NCBI GenBank assembly: GCA_030710605.1 | Contig: CP092863.1 | Span: 136,529,456-136,593,455, forward strand | Source of the DNA: Cordylochernes scorpioides | Lineage: Eukaryota; Arthropoda; Arachnida; Pseudoscorpiones; Chernetidae | Length of the DNA: 64,000 nt | Direction: 5' to 3' | Shown: positions 46,601-55,444 of the stretch, piece after piece | Numbering within the stretch: position 1 is the first letter of the stretch | Layout: each line of letters opens with the position of its first letter | Position numbers and translations under genes: made by a program | The notes under the pieces: generated by a model | The model's database searches: none | Told to the model about the DNA's origin: nothing | The model's input: only the letters and a program-made list of their open reading frames with translations

Positions 46601-47567
46601 AAAATGGTTCACCATGTTCGAAAACTTCCAATTCTACCGTTCCTGTACCTAAAGCTTCTATGCTTTGGTCGTTCGCTAATTTAACGGCTATTGGCTCTGT
46701 TTCTCTTAAATCTGAAAATGCTGTTCTTAAGCAGCACATGTGTGCAGTTGCACCGCTATCCAGGCACCACTCGTCAACATCAAGAATATTTTCATCTCGA
46801 ATTCCTAGAGAAGCAGCCATTCGCGTATTGTTTCTTTTAGAGTTCCTTTTTGACCAGCAGTCAGCCGCTTTGTGGCCTTTCTTGCCACAGTAATGGCAGT
46901 TAAATTTAAAATCCTTCCGATTTGGTGGTTTAGTGGAATTGGTAGTTTTTCTTTCTGGATTTCCAAAAAAGGCATTTTGTTCTCCAGACGAAGTTCTCTC
47001 CATTTCACGTTGTCTTTGATCTTCTTCTATGATCTTGACCTTTAAAGTTTCAAGTTTTGGGAGCTCATCTCTGGTTTCTATTGCAGTCCTGAATCCTTCA
47101 TACGATTCTGGAAGACTACACAACAAGAGTATAACTAAAAAGTCATCGGGTACTTGAGCCCCAATTTCACCTAGATTGTCCACTAATGAAGTAAATTTAC
47201 TCAGGTAATCTTTCAAATCATCATTAGGCCTCATTTTCATCTGTATTAGCCTTTTGGTCAGGGAAACTCTCGTCGCAGGTCCTTTAGGTCGATAAACTTC
47301 TTCTATCTTTTTCCAGGCCTCCTCGGCAGTCTTGCAATTCTTAACATGTATTAGTTCTGGTGGATTCAAGCTCAATACAATTGTAGCAAGAGCCTTCTGA
47401 TCCTTATTTTGCCAATTAGTAAACTCTTGGTTACCGGGTTCAGGTTTGACATTGGCTTCATTAACATAAATCCACAGATCAGAGTGAACAAGAATCATTT
47501 GCATTTGAAGCCTCCATGTCTCAAAGTTTTGCTTATTCAACTTCTCAATTTGATATAGACTGGACAT
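43674..47567 (-). CDS. gag-pol: Copia Gag-Pol polyprotein
   Basis: 1297 residues in one frame with no stop or frameshift. In order: Gag (about 1-220, starting SSLYQIEKLNKQNFETW); CCHC zinc knuckle CHYCGKKGHKAADC (about 224-237); aspartic protease with WCLDSGATAHMC (about 267-278); pre-integrase WHNRFGHLNFDDL; integrase core (HSDICGPM, FIDDFSRM, RSDNAAEYLS, with D-D-E residues visible); reverse transcriptase (SKWVFRRKY, VHQMDVQSAFLNG, YVDDLIIA catalytic box at about 990); RNase H (DADWGGN, SSTESEYIAL, DNQGA, HIDIKWHY) to the C-terminus ENVADILTKGL. Length is near that of Drosophila copia. Gag and Pol are in one frame, so there is no frameshift site to look for. The start is the first Met, about 46 bp inside the right LTR. 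Confidence 0.96.
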   Translation of the reverse strand: MSSLYQIEKLNKQNFETWRLQMQMILVHSDLWIYVNEANVKPEPGNQEFTNWQNKDQKALATIVLSLNPPELIHVKNCKTAEEAWKKIEEVYRPKGPATRVSLTKRLIQMKMRPNDDLKDYLSKFTSLVDNLGEIGAQVPDDFLVILLLCSLPESYEGFRTAIETRDELPKLETLKVKIIEEDQRQREMERTSSGEQNAFFGNPERKTTNSTKPPNRKDFKFNCHYCGKKGHKAADCWSKRNSKRNNTRMAASLGIRDENILDVDEWCLDSGATAHMCCLRTAFSDLRETEPIAVKLANDQSIEALGTGTVELEVFEHGEPFLLKLKNVLFVPGLKGNLISVSTCTEKSFFVKFMRGKAEIVNPLRKICIEAYKRNGLYILRQTKYAKTQFTRMCIDKNSSEIWHNRFGHLNFDDLRKLQRENLVNGLPKGEFKSITICETCIRGKQTRLPFPEVSLTKSTEPLQLIHSDICGPMRTKSYGGALYFATFIDDFSRMIFTFVMKRKSEIFKGFKVFKRFAEKQTGKKIKAIRSDNAAEYLSSDFKEYLLEEGIIHQLSVEYSPQQNGVAERANRTLVEMTRCFIIQANLPDPLWAELVHTSTYIRNRCPRTNESRTPYEIFTGRKPTVSHLRIIGCKCFAVDNRPRRGKFAPRSEEYRLVGYSPESKAYRLWKPGTGMMIKSRDVRFLESENSTLRNDVVQIEAIPQKKENTSLEEESLQDDENTLPGTDSEFLGEPSETMEVISQRGRGRPRYIRTGKPGRPRKEYPTANLSTQEFSEVKYSPDPKDAEEALSGKDSYFWRKAMKEEFDSLIENKTWELVDPPKGQNVIGSKWVFRRKYSSDGSLERYKARLVAKGYSQKYGIDYEETFAPVVRHSTIRTVLALAVEYDLLVHQMDVQSAFLNGNVKEEIYMTQPENFESKKYPRRVCKLKKAIYGLKQAGMTWHAKLDSVLKEMGLEQMKTDNCVYIKREEGVLLVAIYVDDLIIAAEREDTLISFKESMKKIFKIKDLGKINYCLGIRIQTKKDGSISIDQEKYIEELLAKYRMKEAKPISTPMDSNSKLTKISSIEGENEPVKKEEYQSLIGSLIYLSVSTRPDIAYAVSALGQFSNDPRRQHWNAAKRVLRYLRGTLCLKITYEKTNETLYGCVDADWGGNLADRKSQTGLVFFLAGGPIAWESKKQQTVALSSTESEYIALCEAGKEAVYLRALLDEMGFGELLNEPTVLKTDNQGAQQLARNPVHHARTKHIDIKWHYIRSICSDGLIEVVHTPTQENVADILTKGLPRVLYDKHVAGLGM

Positions 47568-47599
47568 GCTTGATTCTTAATTTTCTTAGACAATCAGTT

Positions 47600-47613
47600 C
47601 TGGGCCCATAACC
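47600..47613 (-). other. Copia primer-binding site (initiator tRNA half)
   Basis: The plus strand reads CTGGGCCCATAACC directly next to the LTR. This equals the anticodon arm of eukaryotic initiator tRNA-Met. Priming from an internal part of a cleaved initiator tRNA is the established mechanism of Drosophila copia. Confidence 0.9.
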
Positions 47614-47821
47614 TGTTGAAAAAATAGGAAGGAGAATGCCGGGAAATTGTCTTTAAAGATAGAAAGTTTTATTAAGTTATGCTCTAATTTTACATAAAGT
47701 TAAAGCAGCTTGCTTTACATACTCCATTACGACAATGATAGAAATAAATTATATACATGGCGGTCAACTGGTCAAAAACAAATAAAAGAAGAGTAGAATG
47801 TTGAAATTGATTATTCCAACA
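47614..47821 (-). repeat. Copia LTR (5' LTR of element)
   Basis: 208 bp, apparently identical to 43452-43659, followed by target duplication CCCTC at 47822-47826 and then the resumed F6 fragment (CCAATATATTTTTCATCG). Confidence 0.95.
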
Positions 47822-47879
47822 CCCTCCCAATATATTTTTCATCGCAGTAAGGACAGTAGAAGTTTGTCTTTTATTATTA

Positions 47880-48179
47880 TTATTATCACTAGTACACGTG
47901 GTACAGGCCATGATAATCATGGTACGTAGTTAGCGACTACTTTTACTGTAAGTGCACCACATGTCTACACATGTGAAAAGTAGTTCGACTTTGCACTTGC
48001 AAATGCGCCAGAGCCCCGTTTGATTACTTGCACTCCCTGATGGAGTTGGATTTTTGCGAGCTTCAGGGGCCATTGGAGCATTTTTTTTAATTAGAAAAAA
48101 AAAGTGTCCAATGTGAGATTTGATCCCGGGTTGTAGTGGTCGAAAACCAATGGTTTAGACCACCCTTCCACCGACCCCC
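47880..48179 (-). mobile_element. tRNA-derived SINE (copy B)
   Basis: Counterpart of 32700-33005. It retains the GTAGTGGTCGAAAACC segment missing in copy A. Confidence 0.82.
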
Positions 48180-48464
48180 TATAATATCCTAATTGTATTC
48201 AGTTGATACAGTATCACTGAAGTGTCCCTCACGTCTATAAATACAAAGACAAGAAAGATAACGGATGAGTGTGGGATGTCAGAAAGAAGTTTATTCTCTG
48301 ACGAGGGGGAGAATTTTGCTCCAAGGACGTATGAGCGCCTGGGCTTTCCTTGATCCCCATTGGTGACAATTTTGGCGCCTCGACCTCCATGGCTAGGACA
48401 TGTTCCCTGCAACATGACACACCTTTAGGACACTTGTGGATTGTCACACGTGTATATACACTCA

Positions 48465-48935
48465 TTGACACAAAACTAGGAGATTGTACCTTTTAGAATG
48501 TACATCAGGATTCAGACAATAACTCTGATATTACAGTGACCTTTATTGGAGACATACGAGATAACCAAGTGTGAACAAAACTTAAAGAAGTTGTACCTTT
48601 TAGCATGTATATCGGGATTCAGACAATAACTCGGAAAGATATTACAGTGATTTATTCAAGATACACGAGATAACCAATATACACTCATGGACAAAACTTA
48701 AGGAAGTTGTACCTTTTAGAATGTACATCGGGATTCAGACAATAACTCTGAAATATATTACAGTGACCTTTATTGAAGACACACGAGATAACCATTATAC
48801 ACTCATGGACAAAACTTAAGGAAGTTGTACCTTTTAGCATGTATATCGCGATTCAGACAATAACTCTGAAAGATATTTGATACACACTTACCTTTTTTTG
48901 AATACACACGAGATAACCAAGTGTGAACAAAATTG
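48465..48935 (-). repeat. Degraded 111-bp MITE units
   Basis: Several minus-oriented fragments, three of them beginning ACACTCATGGACAAAACTTA or close variants, spaced 80-130 bp apart. Begins just after copy B ends. Confidence 0.7.
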
Positions 48936-48956
48936 TCTCTGTCGTCTTAAAAAAAA

Positions 48957-49075
48957 CCAGCCCCGTTTGATTACTTGCACTCGCTGGTGGGGTTGGACTT
49001 CTACAAGAATCGGGGGCCATTGGAGCATTTTTTTTTAAATAGAAAAAAAGTTGCAAAATAATCAAAGACTTAACT
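48957..49075 (-). mobile_element. SINE body fragment
   Basis: The internal part (CACTCGCTGGTGGGGTTGG, AATCGGGGGCCATTGGAGC) of the tRNA-derived SINE, lacking both ends. Confidence 0.75.
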
Positions 49076-49151
49076 TCCTTAAGTTTTGTCCATGGTGTAT
49101 ATTTGATTTTAAAGAATTCAAAATAGATACAAGATAATAAGACCTAATCCT

Positions 49152-49195
49152 GTGTGTGACATTTCGGTAACAGCGTTGTTACCATCATCATACAA
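49152..49195 (-). ncRNA. Hammerhead-like motif, family F5 (left)
   Basis: Minus strand: stem II GGUAAC/GUUACC with loop AACGCU, then GAAA and a GUC-like cleavage site before ACACAC. The first core is AUGAUGA instead of CUGAUGA and stem I is only about three pairs. Probably inactive. Confidence 0.45.
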
Positions 49196-49229
49196 AAGAA
49201 TAAACGAAATAAAACATAATACAATATAA

Positions 49230-49580
49230 TGCGGCTTATGATTGTAAAACGGCATTCGAAAATTATCCCGCATGTGTTTCTTTTTAACGAAAAATCGAGA
49301 TTTGTTTTAAGGAGAAATAACGATTTTTTCTAACCTTAGGGATGAAGTATGAAAGGATGAATTGTGAAGAGTAATGATAAACGAAAAAGCGGTAAGCGGA
49401 ACACTGTGGGTTCGTTTCCCATCCCTGGACACTTTTATTTTTTCGTTTATCATTACTCTCCACAATTCATCTTTTCATACTTCATCCCTGAGGTTAGAAA
49501 TAATCGTTATTTCTTCTCAAAAATAAATTTATATTTTTCGTTCATAAGAAACACATGCGGGATAAATTTCAAATGTCGAA
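49230..49580. repeat. Palindromic MITE-like element
   Basis: Relative of 9646-9871 (ACGAAAAATCGAGATTTG arm and complement). Its centre holds CACTTTTATTTTTTCG and a GGGATGAAGTATGAAAGG stem. It lies between two F5 motifs in opposite orientations. Confidence 0.75.
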
Positions 49581-49599
49581 ATAAAACATAAATTAATTC

Positions 49600-49640
49600 T
49601 TTGATGATGATAACAACGCTGTTACCGAAACGTCACACAC
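49600..49640 (+). ncRNA. Hammerhead-like motif, family F5 (right)
   Basis: TTGATGATGATAACAACGCT, then GTTACC, GAAA and palindromic ACGT with a GTC triplet. The first core nucleotide and one stem II pair are changed. It mirrors the motif at 49152-49195, so the pair brackets 49200-49600. Confidence 0.45.
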
Positions 49641-49727
49641 TATTAATTTATTCGATTTAGGTCGTATTTTCTTGTAGCTATAATCTATAATTCAAATTGT
49701 GTGCTTTATCAATTCTAAATACATTTT

Positions 49728-50005
49728 TTTTTGTTTATCCCTAGTACACGTGGTACAGACCATGATAATCATGGTGGGTAGAAGTTGGCGACTGCTTTTA
49801 CTGTAAGTACACCACTTGTCTACACATGTGAAAAGCAGTTCGACTTTACAATTACAAATATTCCAGAGCCCCGTTTGATTACTTGCACTCGCTGGTGGGG
49901 TTGGACTTCTACAAGAATCGGGGGCCATTGGAGCATTTTTTTTTTTTTTTATAGAAAAAAAGTTGCAAATGTGGGAATCAAACCCAGGTCGTAGCGGACC
50001 AAAAC
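49728..50005 (-). mobile_element. tRNA-derived SINE, head truncated
   Basis: Tail GTTTATCCCTAGTACACG at the left. The head stops shortly after the B box (GGGAATCAAACCCAGGTCG). Confidence 0.8.
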
Positions 50006-50629
50006 CTAGTTTATGATGTTTGTAACAATGAATAATATATGAAGGTTATTCACATATTAAACAAAATCTTAACGCGGGATTCAATTCCGGTTCATGACTG
50101 TCGGTAATTGTGGGTGTTACCCACTCGTTCATAATCCAAATCCAAGTTCCAAATCACTTTATTAGGTACCGCTCAAAAAGAGCAACCTAGATCATCATAT
50201 TTACAATATACTGTGAGGGATGGTTATGTACAGGGTTTTTTCATTTACAATTACAATTTATAATGATGTCGTTGGGCCCTTGGGGATATTGTTCTTGAGA
50301 AGGTTTTGTCTGGCTTGTTTGATATTCAAGGTGGGTTTATTTTATTTATTTTTTTTTTCACTTTTCGTCATTCTGACTTAATTGATGGAGAATTTGTCTA
50401 GGTTTTAAATTTCTTATTTTCCTTTTCCGCATTTGTAGTTTGTGGCTTTCTTGAAGGTGGGGTTTTCTAATTTTTCGGATTTTTCGTAGAATTTAAACGA
50501 TTGTCTAATAATGTAGATAATCCAAATTGTGTTTTATCAATTCTAAATACAATATTATAGAATGATATGTAATATAAAGAACAAAACCAACAGTCTGACA
50601 AAGAGATAGAGTATAGGTACGGTAAATAC

Positions 50630-50773
50630 CTAGATAGGTGTACTCCGCCCCGTTGGGTAGTCCCCTCAGTACAGTAGCACTCACAGCACTGCGGTTCAGA
50701 TTCATACTGGAAAGTTGGGTCCAGGTGTTGGTTGCGTGGCTGTAACTCTCCACCAGGGGCACTGTAGTCGTTC
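50630..50773 (-). CDS. KLHL10: Kelch protein (KLHL10-like), downstream exon
   Basis: Minus strand. The 3' splice site is GTGTACAG before GAACGACTAC; the two bases GA complete the Gly codon left by 62744-62876. It encodes GTTTVPLVESYSHATNTWTQ then LSSMNLNRSAVSATVLRGLP and NGAEYTYLG. This is a kelch blade (V-E-x-Y...N-x-W) followed by the 'MNLNRSA-S-A' and 'GLPN' pattern of the KLHL10 C-terminus. The 3' end is uncertain. I chose a possible donor at CTAG|GTATTT (50630); without it the frame runs to a stop at 50505-50507 through sequence that looks like a repeat. KLHL10 acts as a Cullin-3 adaptor in male germ cells in animals studied. Confidence 0.72.
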
Positions 50774-50852
50774 CTGTACACCCACACACCTCACTTACCT
50801 TCTACAAAACCTCTCTACTTTATATTTATTTCAATTTAAAGTGCTAATGAGA

Positions 50853-50985
50853 AAAAAAGGGACATTTCCTGATCGTGCAACTAAAAGTTGCTGATGGCTT
50901 GCGCCATCTATCCGAATAAATATCAACTAATCGTTGATTTTTTTATTATTATTCCAGAATTGGCCAATGCCGTTTCTTGATTATT
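50853..50985. repeat. F2 foldback repeat, truncated arm
   Basis: GGGACATTTCCTGATCGTGC to GGCCAATGCCGTTTCTTGA, then cut off by the next repeat. The hammerhead itself is missing. Confidence 0.75.
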
Positions 50986-50989
50986 CATT

Positions 50990-51400
50990 ACTAGCCGAAT
51001 GACCCGGGCAACGCCCGTGTTTTACCCGATTGAATGTTTTGATTCAAATACTATTTGTTACAATTATAATTTGGCGCCTTAAATAAATGCATATGTTAGT
51101 TAATAACTATAGCCTATGTGCTTTATCTGTCTATGTACTGTTGGCTTCCGTAGGCGTCTCTTACTGGGAAAAAGAAAAAGAGGATTCCATTTGGTTATTA
51201 ACTAATATATGCATTTATTTAAGGAGCGACCCGCTCCAACACAATAGTTACAGAAATGGGGGGGGGGGGCAAAGGTGGCGTGATCGTAGCCAACCAATAG
51301 GAGGGCGCCATTCCAAAAAAAAAAAAAGCAAACCGTGACAGAGGCCGATGAGGAATGACGCTCGTAAATGTATATAGAATATTCCGCGTCTTCGGTGCTG
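50990..51400 (+). mobile_element. Unclassified repeat with GGGCAACGCCCGTG
   Basis: Shared with 63473-63900 (TAGCCGAATGACC, TTTGGCGCCTTAAATAAATG, CTTCCGTAGGCGTCTC). Contains an inverted pair ATGCATATGTTAGTTAATAA/TTATTAACTAATATATGCAT. Resembles nonautonomous LINE-like 3' ends, class not settled. Confidence 0.6.
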
Positions 51401-51568
51401 GCCTCTCTCTGAGGTAACATCTAACCTGATTCGTCCTTTATGTTATCCCATTCACGCCTGAAACTACTGTTATTAAAAGCTATTTATACAGCTCTTATAC
51501 TGCTAGCGTTGAAATTAGTTATAATTTTCATCAGTAGAGGGCACTAAATTGACAATATTTAATTGCGG

Positions 51569-51960
51569 AAAAAGGGCCATTTCCTGATCGTGCACCTAAA
51601 AGTTGCTGATGGCTTGCGCCATCTATCGGAATAAATATAAACTAATCGTTGATTTTTTAATTATTACAGAATTGGCCAAATGCCGTTTCTTGATTATTCA
51701 ATAAAAGATAACCACGTACGCGTTTCGGGCGTGTTGGCCCTCGTCAGCGTGGTGCAAGCTGTACCTCAATGACCCAAAAAAGGTGGTCTTTGGGGACATC
51801 TTGGTATCAACGATTAGTTGATATTTATTCCAATAGATGGCGCAAGCCATCAGCAACTTCTAGTTACACGATCAGGGAATGCCTTTTTTCTCAATTTATC
51901 CACCTGATCCAAGTACAAATTCACTTTTGTGCTGTTTTTTCACATTAAAGTGCTATGTCC
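51569..51960. repeat. F2 ribozyme foldback repeat
   Basis: Arms GGGCCATTTCCTGATCGTGC and CACGATCAGGGAATGCC, with a central minus-strand hammerhead and a GGTGGTCTTTGGGGACATCT segment. Confidence 0.88.
51711..51753 (-). ncRNA. Hammerhead ribozyme, family F2
   Basis: 43 nt: stem I ACCACG/CGUGGU, CUGACGA, stem II GGGC/GCCC with a 6-nt loop CAACAC, GAAA and cleavage triplet GUA. Differs from the other F2 copies by one inserted loop nucleotide only. Confidence 0.83.
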
Positions 51961-52079
51961 CCATAGAGACACTTGCGCTGTCTATGTTTCTACATTTGTC
52001 TATACATATATATACAATAATTTTAGGCGGTGAATATATTCTATTTTCTTGTATCTATTTATAATTCTTTAAAATCAAA

Positions 52080-52400
52080 TACACACTCTTGGACATAACT
52101 TAAGGAAGTTAAAAGTCTTTGATGTCGCCGGTCGTCTGTTTTTTTTTTTTTTTTTTAAGACGACAGAGACAATTTTGTTCACACTTGGTGTATTTAATAA
52201 AGGCGACTGTGTATCAAATATCTTTCAAAGTTATTGTCAGAATTTAGATATACATGCTAAAAAGTAAAACTTCCTTAAATTTTGTCCATGAGTGTACAAT
52301 GGTTATCTCGTGTGTCTTCAATAAAGGTCACTGTAATATCTTTCAGAGTTATTGTCTGAATCCCGATATACATGGTAAAAGGTACAACTTCCTTATGATA
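52080..52400 (+). repeat. 111-bp MITE units, rearranged
   Basis: Starts ACACTCTTGGACATAACTTA. Includes one diverged and one typical unit separated by an inner end (CATGAGTGTA at about 52286), suggesting insertion next to a relative. Confidence 0.7.
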
Positions 52401-52629
52401 TTAACAATGAGAAAGAGAGAGAAAAAAGAACTGTGTACAAAAGAAAGAAGTGTCTGGTAACCTATCTACTTTATTAACATTAACTCTTTTTTTCGAGATT
52501 ATAGGGAAAGATTTAGTGACATCGGACAGCTACGTGAATTCGTAGATAAGAACATATATAAAATTTTCCATCAATTTTGTAGATATATATTGTCAAGTAA
52601 CTCTATAACTCCGGTCACAAGAAGCTCCA

Positions 52630-52855
52630 TGGGACACCTGTCACTCATCCCTGAACCCCGGGGGGAGGACCACAAGTGTGAGAGATTTTCGGAAATTTAG
52701 AGACGGCATTAACTTTATCTGGATCTGGATGAATTCCATTGGCGTCAACAATGTGTCCTAAAATCTTTATCCTCCTTGATCCAAAAAGACACTTTTTGTG
52801 GTTCAAGCTTAGTCCAGCTTTCTGGATGTACCTTAATACAAGTTGTAGAGTTACT
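52630..52855 (-). pseudogene. Gypsy-type reverse transcriptase fragment
   Basis: Minus strand reads VLRYIQKAGLSLNHKKCLFG then RRIKILGHIVDANGIHPDPD and KVNAVSKFPK. This is the end of a Gypsy-family RT (pattern C-x-F-G...LGH-x-V...G-I-x-P-D-P-x-K). The catalytic region is absent. Confidence 0.75.
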
Positions 52856-52974
52856 TGACAATATATACAACTATTTTTTTGTACTGGGAAATAAGAGGGA
52901 AGGAAATTTTGAGAGAATTGCTTTTTGTATGTTTGTCTTTTTTCTCCTTTCTCCTTGACCTTTCTCTTTGTATA

Positions 52975-53405
52975 TAGCCAATTTGTTATTTAGACGAAAA
53001 GACGAAATAAAAGAAGAAGAGTTTATTTTAATAGAAATATATCAAAGCAAGCTTTCGGGCAAAAAAACTTTCTACAGGCGTGATTGCAGCATCAAACTTG
53101 GCACTATAATGCAGGTACAATGGCTAAAAAGAGAATATATACATATAACTATTTACATATTTGCGGAATAAATTATTAAACTGAGGATTTGCATTAGTTA
53201 TGACTATTTTATAATTTTATTCCGCAAATATGTAAATAGTTATATGTATATATTCTCTTTTTAGCCATTGTACCTGCATTATAGTGCCAAGTTTGATGCT
53301 GTAATCACGCCTGTAGAAGGGGTTTTTTTTTTGCCCGAAAGCTTGCTTTGATATATTTCTATTAAAAGAAACTCTTCTTCTTTTATTTCGTCTTTTCGTC
53401 TAAAT
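52975..53405. repeat. Long inverted repeat with hammerhead-like ends
   Basis: Arms of about 190 bp (52975-53170 and 53215-53405) around a short loop (ACTGAGGATTTGCATTAG). Each arm holds CTGTAGA ... GCCCGAAAGCTT, a hammerhead-like pattern with an altered first core. Confidence 0.8.
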
Positions 53406-53647
53406 ATTACCAAGAAGAATATTATAATCGTTATAGCCAATTTGTTATAATGTAAAGAAATGTATTGACGCAAATATCTTTGAGTTTGGGATATCGCGTT
53501 AAAGGATGTTAATAACTTTAATTAACAACTCCAGTCTAAACATTCTCACATAGTTTAGTGTTCTCAATCATTTCCGACCATAACTACCCATGATTTTTCA
53601 GGATGCCACAAAGAACAGCTTTTTTGGTCATTGAGGTATAGCTTACA

Positions 53648-53687
53648 CTACACTGATGAGGGCCAACAGCCCGAAACGCGTGCGTAT
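53648..53687 (+). ncRNA. Decayed hammerhead, family F2
   Basis: CTGATGA, stem II GGGC-CAACA-GCCC and GAAA are kept, but the triplet reads GUG and stem I is broken at its first pair. Predicted inactive. Confidence 0.55.
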
Positions 53688-53975
53688 GATTAGCTTTTGA
53701 TTTATTGAGTAAGCTAAAGCTTTCAGGTATCACTAACCTTATACATTAATAAGGCATAAACATTAATAGCTCCTATTACCCCATTGCTTAATTTTTTACA
53801 TTTAAAAACAGCGCACTACATCTCTCTGATAAAATATATAAATTAATTTATTGATAAAAATAAGTCAAACATACACTCGATAAAATATATTTTATTACTT
53901 CTTAACCAGTTAATTCCAAATATTGTAATTTTCTTTTTAAAATATTGTTTATATACTATAATGACGGAATTAATA

Positions 53976-54524
53976 TACAGTAGAACTACCTGTTTGTAAA
54001 AGACACCTAATTGTAGAGCCAAAGTGTCCTTTAAAGAGAGATGTCCTTTTACCGAGGAGTTGCTGCAGTAGAACTACCTCCCTGTAAAGGACAACACCTA
54101 TGTACAGAGCCAAAGTGTCCTTTAAAGAGAGGTGTTCTCTTACCAGAGAGCAGCTACAGTAGAACTACCTCTCTGAAAAGGACAACACCTAATTGTAGAG
54201 CCAAAGTGTCCTTTAAAGAGAGATGTCCTTTTACCGAGGAGTTGCTGCAGTAGAACTACCTCCCTGTAAAGGACAACACCTATGTACAGAGCCAAAGTGT
54301 CCTTTAAAGAGAGGTGTCCTCTTACCAGAGAGCAGCTACAGTAGAACTACCTCTCTGAAAAGGACAACACCTAGTTACAGAGCCTAAGTGTTCTTTAGGG
54401 AGAGGTATCCTCTTACCAGAGAGTTACTAAATAGTAAAAATGGTAATTTTACAAATGAAAACTGTTCTTTGTAGAGAGGTGTCCTCTAGCGGGGTGTCCG
54501 CTAAAGGGAGGAGGTTCTACTGTA
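53976..54524. mobile_element. Pogo/Tigger-like MITE with duplicated core
   Basis: Ends TACAGTAGAACTACC and GGAGGTTCTACTGTA. The inner block AAGGACAACACCTA ... CAGTAGAACTACCTC is repeated about four times (period near 95 bp). Same family as 23826-24189. Confidence 0.72.
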
Positions 54525-55440
54525 TCTCTATATAGGCGTAAATTATCTAATTAATGTATGGTTTAACAAAAAGAGAAAATTAATTAACCTCAAATAAAGA
54601 ATGTTAAATGAAATTTAAAAGCAATAATTAAAGTAGCCAGACTACTTTATGGGAATTTTATCTATTTCTCGCTCTCTCGGAATATAATTAAATTCCAAAC
54701 CTTGAATCCGATTTAATTCGGCACCACTGAGATATTTTTAGATCTTCTGACTTCAATTTAAAATTACCAAACGATCCATTTTATATATTTTATTATTCGC
54801 GTTTATATATTGGATCAGAATAGAATTTATTTTACCAATATTTCAGTTGGCTGAATGCCAACCTTTTTCAAGGTATTATAACATATTAAAAACTAGTACA
54901 AATGTGAAATTGAAAATGCACGCGCCTCTAAGAATCATAAATTTATAAATATTTGACTTAGGACGAGACACGATCAAAAGAGAAAATGGGTCTTCAAAAG
55001 ATTCTCTCAAATAATTAAACAGCATACTTACTCACTTTACTTGAATCTCTCAAACTTAAAACTTTTACCTTACAACTTGCTTATCTTTCGACCTGAAATC
55101 AAAACAAAAAGGTCATTTAGTCAAAATTTAATAAAATTTATTATCAGAGAGTACTCACCATTAAATAAATCACTGAATCCCAAAAGACTATCCTAACATA
55201 TCTGGAACAAAACAAACATATTGCTAAGTACAGAAGAATACTTTATGTATAGTTTTATATACTTACTTTTTAGTATTATGTGTCAAAGGTTGATGTCAAC
55301 GTCCCAGCTGGAATTAAAACCCATTTTCTTATCATACTACTTAATTAATATAACAAAATCTTTATAAAGACATCTAGTATTATACAATGGATTCAATTTA
55401 AATATCATTACGAAAAATAATACAAAAGTGAATCTGTACT
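54525..55440. other. AT-rich DNA with old repeat fragment
   Basis: A fragment at 54800-54900 (CCAATATTTCAGTTGGCTGA, CAAGGTATTATAACATATTA) recurs at 26690-26790 and 35930-36025. It has a strong GGTTGGC/GCCAAC hairpin beside GAAA, possibly a highly decayed hammerhead. Otherwise nothing supported. Confidence 0.4.
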
Positions 55441-55444
55441 TTGA

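Larger units (their letters stand above)
43452..47821 (-). mobile_element. Full-length Copia-type LTR retrotransposon
   Basis: 4370 bp on the minus strand with identical 208-bp LTRs, a 5-bp target duplication, a primer-binding site, a polypurine tract and one uninterrupted Gag-Pol frame. Domain order protease-integrase-RT-RNase H identifies Ty1/Copia. It sits in an F6 repeat fragment in copy B and is missing in copy A. Confidence 0.96.
33376..48449. repeat. Duplicated segment, copy B (right of gap)
   Basis: Same order as 24246-33275, from CTAACCCAATTCCAATAC to GGATTGTCACAC at 48449. About 15.1 kb against 9.0 kb. The difference is almost entirely a foldback (about 545 bp), a hAT element (1005 bp plus target duplication), a Copia element (4370 bp plus target duplication) and one extra 100-bp LINE-tail unit. 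Confidence 0.95.

Noticed and set aside
43695..46893. Plus-strand frames within the Copia element
   Set aside because: They lie opposite the Gag-Pol frame and have no recognisable motifs.
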